Origin: SIG636 sp045604285
GTDB lineage: Bacteria; Bacillota; Clostridia; Oscillospirales; CAG-382
Length of the DNA: 6,934 nt
Assembly (NCBI GenBank): GCA_045604285.1
Contig: JAZUNS010000114.1
Location: forward strand, 1-6,934
Direction: 5' to 3'
The notes below the pieces were generated by a model. The model was not told the DNA's origin and ran no database searches. It saw nothing but the letters and a program-made list of their open reading frames with translations. Position 1 is the stretch's first letter. Each line of letters begins with the position of its first letter. Made by a program: the position numbers and the translations under genes. This document shows positions 1 to 5,737 of the stretch, piece after piece.

Positions 1-178
1 AACAAAAATCAAAATCCCTCGTATCAAATCCGGGGCCCCCGTTGCGAACGAATGTGAGCAATGGGGTGTCACATGCGCCTCAGAAAATACACCTTGGATT
101 TTTGCGAGTGCCGCTTATGCGGCGCGAGGCGCGAGCGAACAAAAATCAAAATCCCTCGTATCAAAATCGGGGCCCCCG
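1..178. repeat. Pair of 41-bp direct repeats with GGGGCCCC palindrome, period 137 bp
   Basis: Positions 1-41 and 138-178 are the same 41-base sequence with only two differences (offsets 29 and 30). Each copy ends in the palindrome GGGGCCCC (32-39 and 169-176). The 96 bases between them (42-137) contain a perfect 5-bp hairpin, GCCGC-TTAT-GCGGC, at 110-123 and GC-rich alternating runs (CGCGAGGCGCGAGCG). Because copy 1 begins exactly at the window edge, this may be the end of a longer tandem array with a 137-bp unit, or two copies of a dispersed intergenic element. No promoter, convincing reading frame or transposase remnant is visible. The repeat is seen directly; its nature is unknown. Confidence 0.75.
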
Positions 179-200
179 AAAAATCGAAGATTTTTTGGGG
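174..200. other. 12-bp inverted repeat just after the serine hydrolase stop codon
   Basis: Arms 174-185 and 189-200 pair over 12 positions around a 3-base loop (186-188), with one imperfect pair (178/196: G-U in plus-strand RNA, A-C in minus-strand RNA). It starts two bases after the TAA of the minus-strand gene ending at 203, so it could shape that transcript's 3' end. It is not followed by a U-tract on the minus strand, so a classical intrinsic terminator is not supported. It partly overlaps the GGGGCCCC palindrome of the 41-bp repeat, and the two could fold in competition. Confidence 0.45.
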
Positions 201-202
201 CA

Positions 203-934
203 TTAAATGATGGGTCTATCCGCACCCATGGCGGTAAGGCCCGTCCAGCCCATAAGCCTCTTAAGGCGGGAAGGCTCGTCCTTATAGCTTAGCACGCCTG
301 CAAAGATATACTCGCCCTCTCCCTTACGCATAACGGCAATATCGTTATAAACGTCGGGAATAGAGCCGCTTTTACCGTAGTATTCCATATCGGGGTCGTA
401 AATATAGCGAATAATGCGCTCTACACCCTTGTGGCGGCGCATAATATCCTTGCCCACGGGGTGGCTTAAAACAAAGCGCATGGCAAGCAGGCAGTCATTA
501 AGGCTGGTAAAGTTATCCTCGCCACGCTCTGCCGCTGCATAATCCAGCATTTTTCTGCCGATTACGGTGTTTTTGGTGCCAAGGACGTTTTTGCAAAAGC
601 TGTTTAGCGCCTCAAAAGAGGCATCGGCAAACAGGGCGTTGGTAGCGCTGTTGTCGCTAAAGCCCATCATGTATATAAGCAGCTCTTTTACCGTAGCCTT
701 GGTAAGCTTAAGCTCGGTCATTATGCTGGTGCCGATAAGCATGCTTTTGGGCAGCTCTATCTCTCTGTCAAGGTCTGCACCGGTGGCAAGGTAATAGGCA
801 AGCACAAAGGTTTTTATAACACTTGCGCTTTTAAAGGGTTTGTCAGCGTTGTGGCTGTAGCTTGCCACGGCCCCCTCCTTAAGGGGACAAATAAGTACGC
901 CGTTATTATCATTAAAGAACTTTTGTATATCCAA
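203..934 (-). CDS. SxxK serine hydrolase, class A beta-lactamase fold, no signal peptide
   Basis: This 243-residue protein has the three active-site motifs of penicillin-recognising serine enzymes in normal order: S38-V-I-K41 (nucleophile and base, in KSASVIK), S93-D94-N95 and K188-S189-G190. The Glu of the class A omega loop is not apparent: the equivalent stretch (about 127-144, RKMLDYAAAERGEDNFTS) has Ala/Tyr there. It is therefore better called a beta-lactamase-related hydrolase (COG2367-like) than a resistance enzyme. The start chosen is TTG at 934, preceded by TAAGGAGG (944-950) with 9 nt spacing. A longer frame from 1060 would overlap the upstream epimerase by about 150 nt and adds 42 residues that are out-of-frame epimerase sequence. 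From 934 the protein begins MDIQKFFNDNNG, with no signal peptide or membrane segment, so a cytoplasmic location is inferred. It overlaps the dipeptide epimerase by 23 nt, suggesting coupled translation and a role in murein-peptide processing. The substrate is unknown. Confidence 0.85.
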   Translation of the reverse strand: MDIQKFFNDNNGVLICPLKEGAVASYSHNADKPFKSASVIKTFVLAYYLATGADLDREIELPKSMLIGTSIMTELKLTKATVKELLIYMMGFSDNSATNALFADASFEALNSFCKNVLGTKNTVIGRKMLDYAAAERGEDNFTSLNDCLLAMRFVLSHPVGKDIMRRHKGVERIIRYIYDPDMEYYGKSGSIPDVYNDIAVMRKGEGEYIFAGVLSYKDEPSRLKRLMGWTGLTAMGADRPII

Positions 935-1985
935 GACCTGCGCCCTCCTTACTAAGTATAATATTTTCGCCCTCAAAGACGGTACTGCCCTCGCCGGGCA
1001 TACGGTGTACCAGATAGGGCGGGTCAAGGTCGTAGCAGGTAATGCCCACAGCCGCACCAAAATGCGCCGCCGCAGTAACGCTTACGCCGCCTTCCATCAT
1101 ACAGCCAAGCATACATTCTATGCCGTGCTCTGCCGCCAGTGACTGAATCTTAAGCCCTTCGTAAATGCCGCCGCACTTCATAAGCTTAATGTTTATCATG
1201 TCGCAGGCACCCATGCGGATAAGCCGTGCCGCATCGGAGGGGGCAAAGACGCTTTCATCCGCCAGAATGCGGAAAGGACAGCGACGGGTAACCTCTGCCA
1301 TGCCCTCAAGGTCGGTATAATGAACGGGCTGCTCGATAAGCTCGATATTAAGCCCCATCTGCTCTGCCGCTTCGGAAACGTAAACCGCATCCTCCACCGA
1401 CCAGCCCTGGTTGGCATCCAGCCTTAACACGGTTTCCCCACAAAGCACGGTTTTAAGTTTTTCCAACCTTTCCACATCGTCCTTGCGGCTGCCGCCCAGC
1501 TTAACCTTAAGGACGGAAAAGCCAGCCGCCATGTGGTCTTTTGCCTCTTTAACCATATCCTCGGGGGAGGCAAGAGAAACGGTGGCATCGGTTTTCACAC
1601 ATTTATCCTCATTTTTCCCACCAAGATACACAAACAGCGGAACGCCTGCCTCCTTGGCGAGAAGATCGTATATTGCTATGTCGCACGCCGCCTTTGGGGT
1701 GGAATTGTGGAACAAAACCCCCTGCACAAGAGGCAAAAGCTCGGGGCTGACGGTCTGACCCACCAGCAAGGGGCGGAAGAAATCCTCCACCGCACATTTA
1801 ATGCTGCCCACGGTATCGCCGGTTATAACGGGCGTGGGCGCACAGGCGCCGTAGCCGCAGACGCCCTCGTCGGTGCTTATCTTCAAAACGTAATCTTTTA
1901 TAACGTCAATGCGCCTTTTTGCGGTAATAAAAGGCTGCTTTAGCGGTATGTTTTCTTCAAACAGTTGTATATCCGTAATTTTCAA
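912..1985 (-). CDS. Dipeptide epimerase (probable L-Ala-D/L-Glu epimerase), enolase superfamily
   Basis: This 357-residue protein is a full-length enolase-superfamily enzyme of the muconate-lactonizing subgroup. Visible active-site landmarks are: K160-V-K162 (first acid/base pair); metal ligands D190 (in LRLDANQGW), E218 (ELIEQP) and D243 (LADES); K267 (INIKLMK) as the opposite-face base; and D319-L-D321 near the C-terminus. The DxD is the signature of dipeptide epimerases, which use it to hold the substrate's free amino group. R24 and T135 sit where the Bacillus subtilis L-Ala-D/L-Glu epimerase has its Glu-binding Arg24 and Thr135, from memory of that family. The expected reaction is conversion of L-Ala-D-Glu from recycled peptidoglycan to L-Ala-L-Glu in the cytoplasm. 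The start is TTG at 1985, with GGGGGAA (1991-1997) upstream; the only nearby ATG (1999) is out of frame and hits a stop two codons later. It is the first gene of an operon with the SxxK hydrolase. Other dipeptide specificities remain possible. Confidence 0.9.
   Translation of the reverse strand: MKITDIQLFEENIPLKQPFITAKRRIDVIKDYVLKISTDEGVCGYGACAPTPVITGDTVGSIKCAVEDFFRPLLVGQTVSPELLPLVQGVLFHNSTPKAACDIAIYDLLAKEAGVPLFVYLGGKNEDKCVKTDATVSLASPEDMVKEAKDHMAAGFSVLKVKLGGSRKDDVERLEKLKTVLCGETVLRLDANQGWSVEDAVYVSEAAEQMGLNIELIEQPVHYTDLEGMAEVTRRCPFRILADESVFAPSDAARLIRMGACDMINIKLMKCGGIYEGLKIQSLAAEHGIECMLGCMMEGGVSVTAAAHFGAAVGITCYDLDPPYLVHRMPGEGSTVFEGENIILSKEGAGLGYTKVL
944..950 (-). promoter_or_regulatory. Shine-Dalgarno site that sets the serine hydrolase start
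   Basis: Minus-strand AAGGAGG lies 9 nt before the TTG at 934-932 and inside the last codons of the epimerase gene. A near-consensus site at the right distance is the main reason for preferring this start over longer in-frame options. Its position inside the upstream gene fits translational coupling. Confidence 0.75.
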
Positions 1986-1990
1986 AGCTA

Positions 1991-1997
1991 TTCCCCC
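1991..1997 (-). promoter_or_regulatory. Weak Shine-Dalgarno site before the epimerase TTG start
   Basis: Minus-strand GGGGGAA lies 5 nt before the TTG at 1985-1983. It is a weaker match than the AAGGAGG sites elsewhere in the window, and together with the TTG it suggests modest translation. No in-frame ATG or GTG exists between the promoter and this TTG. Confidence 0.55.
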
Positions 1998-2014
1998 ATA
2001 TATGTATTCAGTAT

Positions 2015-2043
2015 ATTATACAACACCCGCCTCAAAAAAGCAA
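2015..2043 (-). promoter_or_regulatory. Sigma-A-type promoter for the epimerase-hydrolase operon
   Basis: On the minus strand, TTGCTT (2043-2038) and a perfect TATAAT (2020-2015) are separated by exactly 17 nt. The predicted transcript would begin near 2008, giving a leader of about 20 nt before the TTG at 1985. The element lies between the terminator of the upstream glycosyltransferase unit and the epimerase gene, as expected for an independent operon. Confidence 0.75.
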
Positions 2044-2054
2044 GGAGGGGATGC

Positions 2055-2090
2055 AAAAAAAAGACCGCTGACTTTTATCTTTGTCAGCGG
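2055..2090 (-). terminator. Intrinsic terminator of the glycosyltransferase operon
   Basis: On the minus strand, a perfect 8-bp stem (CCGCTGAC / GTCAGCGG; 2090-2083 and 2072-2065) with a 10-nt loop is followed after two bases by eight Ts (2062-2055). It begins 13 nt past the stop codon of the downstream glycosyltransferase gene and precedes the epimerase promoter. Confidence 0.9.
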
Positions 2091-2103
2091 CCTGAAGCAC
2101 CCG

Positions 2104-3369
2104 TTAACGATTGCTTTTTTCTATATCTTCTATCTTGGTTGACACCTTATGGGGAATGGGCTTCCAGGTTACCTTGGTGAAGGCGGCTATCCACATAGTA
2201 AGGTCGCCTATCATGCCAAAGAGGGGGAAGGTAAGGCAGTACCACACCTTTTTGATAAGCTTTATGGGTGTTAGGCGTTTTCTTTCGGTTATAAACAGCA
2301 GTATGCCCATGGGAATAACGCTGAAATGCTCTAAAATCAGCACCTCTATAACGCCCCAAACCAAAAGCAACGGATGGGTGCCTGCCGCTGCCATAAGCAC
2401 CAAAAGCGTTGCCTTAGCCACCTTAAGGGGAATAAGGCAAATGCTGTAGGGCAGGTTTGTAAGCTGAATATCAAAGGCAGAAAACTTGGTGCGCCAGCCC
2501 TTGCCGGTAAATACACAGCGCCAAAGGGGGAAGAAAAAGGCGCCAAACGCCCACATATTACCCTTAGACCACCGTATACGCTGGCGGAAGGCGATACGCA
2601 TCGACACGGGCTGTTCATCGTAAAACTCCGCCTCGTGCTGGTAGCTGACCCTTACGCCTTCGGCTATGGCGGCGGAGGTAAACTCTCTGTCCTCGGTAAG
2701 GGAGGTAAAGTTCCAGCCCTTTGCCATCAGCTCTGATGCGAAAAGATAGCCCGTACCCTGCAGTCTTGCAGACAAGCCCAAAAGGGACCTGCCACGGCTT
2801 TCAAAGCGGGTGGTACGCATCCAATGGAGGGCGTAGCCTGCGGCAATATAGTTATCGTCAATATTTTTGGTGTTGCGGTAGGAGGTTATTATCTTCTCGC
2901 CGCTGTGGAAGGCATCGTTCATGCGGCTGATAAAATCCCGCTTAAGCAGGTTATCCGCATCGAAAACAAAATACCCCTCAAAGCTTTGTATGCCGTAGTC
3001 ACGGTGGATGCACCCAAACAAATATTGCAGGGCAAAGCCCTTGGTGCAATGCTCTCTGTCAAAGCGCTCGTAGCAAACGGCGCCTGCGGCACGGGCAAGG
3101 GCGGCGGTTTTATCGGTGCAGTTATCGGCAACAACGAATATTGTCACCAGCTCCGATGGATAATCCTGCCGCTTGATGCTTTCTATAAGGTTAACGATAA
3201 CCGCTTCTTCATTTCTGGCGGCGATAACCACAGCGTATTTATGCTTTACGTCGGCGGGGGCAAACCTTTTGGTAAAAAAGAACCCCAAAACCATAAGCAC
3301 CGACCTATAGGCGTACAGCACGCCGAAAAAGGCGATAAGTCCGTTTACCACGGCAAGCAAAATTTCCAT
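2104..3369 (-). CDS. Membrane family 2 glycosyltransferase, processive type, downstream copy
   Basis: This 421-residue GT-A-fold enzyme has a hydrophobic N-terminal segment (about 3-32), a cytoplasmic catalytic domain (about 44-290) and several C-terminal hydrophobic segments (about 304-330, 333-360, 377-397). Motifs in order are: ARNEE (51-55), D82 in VVADN (nucleotide-sugar binding), D137-A-D139 (metal-binding DxD), T225-E-D227 (catalytic base) and Q263-RI-R266-W267. This D,D,D,QxxRW set typifies processive beta-glycan synthases such as cellulose, hyaluronan and poly-GlcNAc synthases. The sugar and the product cannot be read from the sequence. The ATG at 3369 follows AAGGGGGG (3377-3384), a site that overlaps the upstream gene's TAA. 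The 13-nt gap indicates one transcript with its paralogue at 3383-4654. It differs from that copy mainly in the membrane segments and shares the WKPIPHK...DIEK tail. No PilZ domain or other regulatory domain is present. Confidence 0.9.
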   Translation of the reverse strand: MEILLAVVNGLIAFFGVLYAYRSVLMVLGFFFTKRFAPADVKHKYAVVIAARNEEAVIVNLIESIKRQDYPSELVTIFVVADNCTDKTAALARAAGAVCYERFDREHCTKGFALQYLFGCIHRDYGIQSFEGYFVFDADNLLKRDFISRMNDAFHSGEKIITSYRNTKNIDDNYIAAGYALHWMRTTRFESRGRSLLGLSARLQGTGYLFASELMAKGWNFTSLTEDREFTSAAIAEGVRVSYQHEAEFYDEQPVSMRIAFRQRIRWSKGNMWAFGAFFFPLWRCVFTGKGWRTKFSAFDIQLTNLPYSICLIPLKVAKATLLVLMAAAGTHPLLLVWGVIEVLILEHFSVIPMGILLFITERKRLTPIKLIKKVWYCLTFPLFGMIGDLTMWIAAFTKVTWKPIPHKVSTKIEDIEKSNR

Positions 3370-3382
3370 ACCTGCGCCCCCC

Positions 3383-4654
3383 TTAAACGGTTTTTTCTAT
3401 ATCGCTTATATTGACCTTGGACTTATGGGGGATAGGCTTCCAGCTTACCTTGCTGAACAGAGCTATCCAGGTGGCAAGGTCGCCCACCAAGCCAAACAGC
3501 GGGAAAGAAAGGCAAATGGTAATAAGCTTCCACCACTTTACCTTCTTCATCCTTTTATATTCGGCAATAATGATCATTATGCCTTGGGGGATAACGCCAA
3601 ACTGGTCGAAAATAAGTATTGTAAGTATCTTCCAAACGTAATCGTACCAGGGGGTGCCGTCCTTTGCCAGCACCAGGGTAAGTATGGCGGCGGTAAGCTT
3701 TAAGGGCAGCATAAAAATTACGTAGGGGAAGTTGGTAAGCTGAAAATCGAAGGCAGAGCACTTGGTTTTCCAGCCCTTGCCGGTAAATACGCATTTCCAA
3801 AGCTTAAAGAAAAACATCTTAAACGCCAGAAGATGCCCCTTGCCCCAACGGATACGCTGGCGGAAAGCTATACGCAAGGACACGGGCTGTTCGTCGTAAA
3901 ACTCCGCCTCGTGCTGGTAGGTGATGGTAACCCCTGCGGCTATAAGGTCAGAGGTAAACTCTCGGTCCTCGGTAAGGGTGGTGTAGTTCCAGCCGTCCTT
4001 GATAAGCTCCGACGCAAAAAGGAACCCCGTACCCTGCAGGCGGGTGGAAAATCCCAGCAGCGCTCTGCCACGGCTTTCAAAGCGGGTGGTGCGCAGCCAA
4101 TGCAAGGCGTAGCTGGAGGCTATCATATTATCGTCTATATTCTTGGCGTTGCGGTAGGCGGTTATAACCTTCTCTCCACTGTGGAAGGCATCGTTCATGC
4201 GGCTTATATAGTCCTTTTTAAGCAGGTTATCCGCATCAAAGATAAAATACCCCTCAAAGCTCTCTATGCCGTAGTCACGGTCTATACACTTAAACAAGTG
4301 CTGCAGGGCGTAGCCCTTGGTGCAACGCTCGGTGTCCCGTCGCTCGTAGCAGATTGCGCCTGCGGCACGGGCAAGGGCGGCGGTCTTGTCGTTGCAGTTA
4401 TCGGCAACCACAAATATGGTCACCAGCTCCGATGGATAATCCTGCCGCTTGATGCTTTCAATAAGGTTGGCGATAACCGCTTCTTCGTTTCTGGCGGCTA
4501 TGGCAACGGCGTATTTGTGGCGGGCGTCGGTGTGGGGAAACTCTTTGGTAAAGAAAAAGCTTAAAAATTTTATGTACTGACGGTAGCTGAAAAGCTTGCC
4601 GATAAAGCTTTTTATATAATTGACAACCAATAGAATTATCGCTAAAGCTGCCAT
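3383..4654 (-). CDS. Membrane family 2 glycosyltransferase, processive type, promoter-proximal copy
   Basis: This 423-residue enzyme is a close paralogue of the gene immediately downstream and has the same layout. It has an N-terminal hydrophobic segment (about 1-33), ARNEE (54-58), D85, D140-A-D142, T228-E-D230, Q266-RI-R269-W270, and three to four C-terminal hydrophobic segments (about 307-330, 341-363, 376-399). All catalytic residues of a processive GT2 are intact, so neither copy looks decayed. The ATG at 4654 is chosen because AAAGGAGG (4661-4668) lies 6 nt upstream. An in-frame start at 4696 would lie upstream of the predicted transcript start, inside the promoter. Length and N-terminus then agree with the paralogue (421 aa). 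Similarity is strongest in the catalytic core and weaker in the membrane helices, consistent with an older tandem duplication with divergence in translocation or partner contacts. The substrate is unknown. No acceptor or export gene is adjacent. Confidence 0.9.
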   Translation of the reverse strand: MAALAIILLVVNYIKSFIGKLFSYRQYIKFLSFFFTKEFPHTDARHKYAVAIAARNEEAVIANLIESIKRQDYPSELVTIFVVADNCNDKTAALARAAGAICYERRDTERCTKGYALQHLFKCIDRDYGIESFEGYFIFDADNLLKKDYISRMNDAFHSGEKVITAYRNAKNIDDNMIASSYALHWLRTTRFESRGRALLGFSTRLQGTGFLFASELIKDGWNYTTLTEDREFTSDLIAAGVTITYQHEAEFYDEQPVSLRIAFRQRIRWGKGHLLAFKMFFFKLWKCVFTGKGWKTKCSAFDFQLTNFPYVIFMLPLKLTAAILTLVLAKDGTPWYDYVWKILTILIFDQFGVIPQGIMIIIAEYKRMKKVKWWKLITICLSFPLFGLVGDLATWIALFSKVSWKPIPHKSKVNISDIEKTV

Positions 4655-4660
4655 GCCAAG

Positions 4661-4668
4661 CCTCCTTT
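4661..4668 (-). promoter_or_regulatory. Shine-Dalgarno site deciding the upstream glycosyltransferase start
   Basis: Minus-strand AAAGGAGG lies 6 nt before the ATG at 4654-4652. It lies between the predicted transcription start and that ATG, which rules out the longer in-frame start at 4696. Confidence 0.85.
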
Positions 4669-4686
4669 CAAACAACGTTACTTGAT

Positions 4687-4715
4687 ATGATACCACATTT
4701 TACGACTATATTCAA
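4687..4715 (-). promoter_or_regulatory. Sigma-A-type extended -10 promoter for the glycosyltransferase pair
   Basis: On the minus strand, TTGAAT (4715-4710) is 17 nt from TATCAT (4692-4687), and the latter is preceded by TG-G, making an extended -10 element. Transcription would begin near 4680, about 26 nt before the ATG at 4654. It sits directly after the terminator of the LRR unit, so the glycosyltransferases are transcribed independently. Confidence 0.75.
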
Positions 4716-4745
4716 GGCTTTTTTCCTTCTTGCCGGGGCAAACGC

Positions 4746-4790
4746 AAAAAAGCCCGTGATAAGGGGCTTAATTCTTATCACAGGCTTTTT
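4746..4790 (-). terminator. Strong intrinsic terminator of the LRR operon, near-symmetric
   Basis: Arms 4747-4763 and 4774-4790 form a 17-position stem with one mismatch (4755/4782) around a 10-nt loop. On the minus strand the GC-containing stem is followed by a run of Ts (4751-4746), placed 12 nt after the stop of the smaller LRR gene. The A/T flanks are symmetric, so it could also work on the plus strand, although no plus-strand gene is visible in the window. Confidence 0.9.
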
Positions 4791-4802
4791 GTTTTAGTCA
4801 CG

Positions 4803-5714
4803 TTAAACGCCGTAGTTGTAAATTATATTTGCGCCGGTAAGTTCGTAGTTGGAGCCCCCTATATCAATATTGTTCCACTGTGCTTCACTGCCGCCGTAGT
4901 ATACGGTGGAGAGGGCGTCGCAGTCGTCGAACGCACGGTAGCCGATGGTTGTTACACTATCCGGAATAATTATGCTTTCAAGGGCGGAGCAGTTGAAGAA
5001 CGCATTGTCACCGATAGTTGTTACGCTGTCGGAGATTGTAATGCTTTTAAGAGCGTCGCAGTCGTAGAACGCCCAGGAGCTGATGGTTGTTACGCTGTCG
5101 GAGATTGTGATGCTTTTAAGAGCGTCGCAGTCGTAGAACGCCCAGGAGCTGATGGTTGTTACGCTATCGGGGATTGTGATGCTTGTAAGAGAGGCGCAGC
5201 CGAAGAACGCAGAGTCGCCGATTGTTGTTACGCTGTCGGGGATTGTGATACTTGTAAGGGCGTCGCAGTATTGGAACGCATGGTCGCCGATTGTTGTTAC
5301 GCTATCGGGGATTGTGATGTTTTTAAGAACGTCGCAGTATTGGAACGCATGGTCGCCGATAGTTGTTACGCTGTCGGGGATTGTGATGCTTGTAAGGGCG
5401 TCGCAGTCGGCGAACGCATCGATGCCAATAGCTGTTTCGCCTTCTTCTATAACAGCTTCTTTGATTTCCGACTTTCTGCTAAGCCAATCTTCGGTTGAGG
5501 TATATGAATAATCCTTCATAGCGCCGTTGCCGGATATGGTAAGCACGCCGCCTGTCAGGTTCCAAGTGATGCTTTCCTGCGTTGGGTAAGATTCATCATT
5601 ATAGCTTGAATCGTCGTTTGTATCGCTGCCGCCGCTTAGGTTAACTATACAGCCCACTACAACTATTATCGCCGCCAGCAGGGTAAACACCCAGTCTTTG
5701 CTTTTATAAGTCAT
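4803..5714 (-). CDS. Small BspA-type leucine-rich-repeat protein with N-terminal membrane anchor
   Basis: This 303-residue protein has a short basic N-terminus and one hydrophobic segment (9-25) containing V-V-G-C22, which fits a lipobox loosely but is followed by more hydrophobic residues, so a plain membrane anchor is equally likely. An acidic, Ser-rich linker follows (about 27-48), then the BspA-type head W51-N-L-T-G-G-VLTISGNGAMKDY. Eight 23-residue LRR_5 units occupy 84-267, with consensus L-x-S-I-T-I-P-D-S-V-T-T-I-G-x-x-A-F-x-x-C-x-A. The cap is VYYGGSEAQWNNIDI (271-285). The repeats should lie outside the cell and act as a binding surface; the ligand is unknown. The ATG at 5714 follows GGAGG with 6 nt spacing. 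The gene starts 23 nt after the larger LRR gene and shares its head and cap motifs, so it is probably a co-transcribed paralogue without the L7/L12 domain. The repeat units are unusually similar at DNA level. Confidence 0.9.
   Translation of the reverse strand: MTYKSKDWVFTLLAAIIVVVGCIVNLSGGSDTNDDSSYNDESYPTQESITWNLTGGVLTISGNGAMKDYSYTSTEDWLSRKSEIKEAVIEEGETAIGIDAFADCDALTSITIPDSVTTIGDHAFQYCDVLKNITIPDSVTTIGDHAFQYCDALTSITIPDSVTTIGDSAFFGCASLTSITIPDSVTTISSWAFYDCDALKSITISDSVTTISSWAFYDCDALKSITISDSVTTIGDNAFFNCSALESIIIPDSVTTIGYRAFDDCDALSTVYYGGSEAQWNNIDIGGSNYELTGANIIYNYGV
4914..5396 (-). repeat. Seven tandem in-frame 69-bp units inside the small LRR gene
   Basis: Codons 107-267 consist of seven 69-bp units encoding 23-residue LRRs; an eighth, diverged unit (84-106) precedes them. 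Units are alike at nucleotide as well as protein level. Positions 5041-5096 and 5110-5165 are identical over 56 bases at an offset of exactly 69, pointing to a recent unit duplication. The corresponding LRRs in the neighbouring larger gene are much more diverged. Because 69 is a multiple of three, gain or loss of units keeps the frame. Confidence 0.9.
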
Positions 5715-5737
5715 AACGCTCCTCCGAATTTAATGGT

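Noticed and set aside
1..178. CRISPR array from the two 41-bp direct repeats
   Set aside because: There are only two copies, the spacer is 96 bp and GC-rich with internal repeats, and no cas gene is nearby.
2..210. Open plus-strand frame through the left-edge repeat running into the hydrolase gene
   Set aside because: It has no start or SD in the window, includes the direct repeat twice and enters the hydrolase gene antisense, so it is probably open by chance.
203..934. Antibiotic-resistance class A beta-lactamase
   Set aside because: There is no signal peptide and no recognisable omega-loop Glu, and the genomic context is murein-peptide metabolism.
203..1060. Hydrolase start at 1060 giving 285 residues
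   Set aside because: The first 42 residues are out-of-frame translation of the epimerase C-terminus. The SD at 944-950 supports TTG 934.
1533..1943. Plus-strand frames opposite the epimerase gene
   Set aside because: They are shadow frames of a gene with intact catalytic motifs, with no start signals and no recognisable protein features.
3833..4564. Long plus-strand reading frame (243 codons) opposite the upstream glycosyltransferase
   Set aside because: It is antisense to a fully conserved enzyme and has no clear SD or family match. A similar frame appears opposite the paralogue (2824-3414), as expected from shared sequence and codon bias.
4655..4802. Riboswitch or other leader RNA before the glycosyltransferases
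   Set aside because: The predicted leader is only about 26 nt, and the rest is the upstream terminator and the promoter.
5152..5511. Plus-strand repetitive frame opposite the small LRR gene
   Set aside because: It simply mirrors the 69-bp repeat on the opposite strand; the minus-strand frame has the known LRR_5 consensus.
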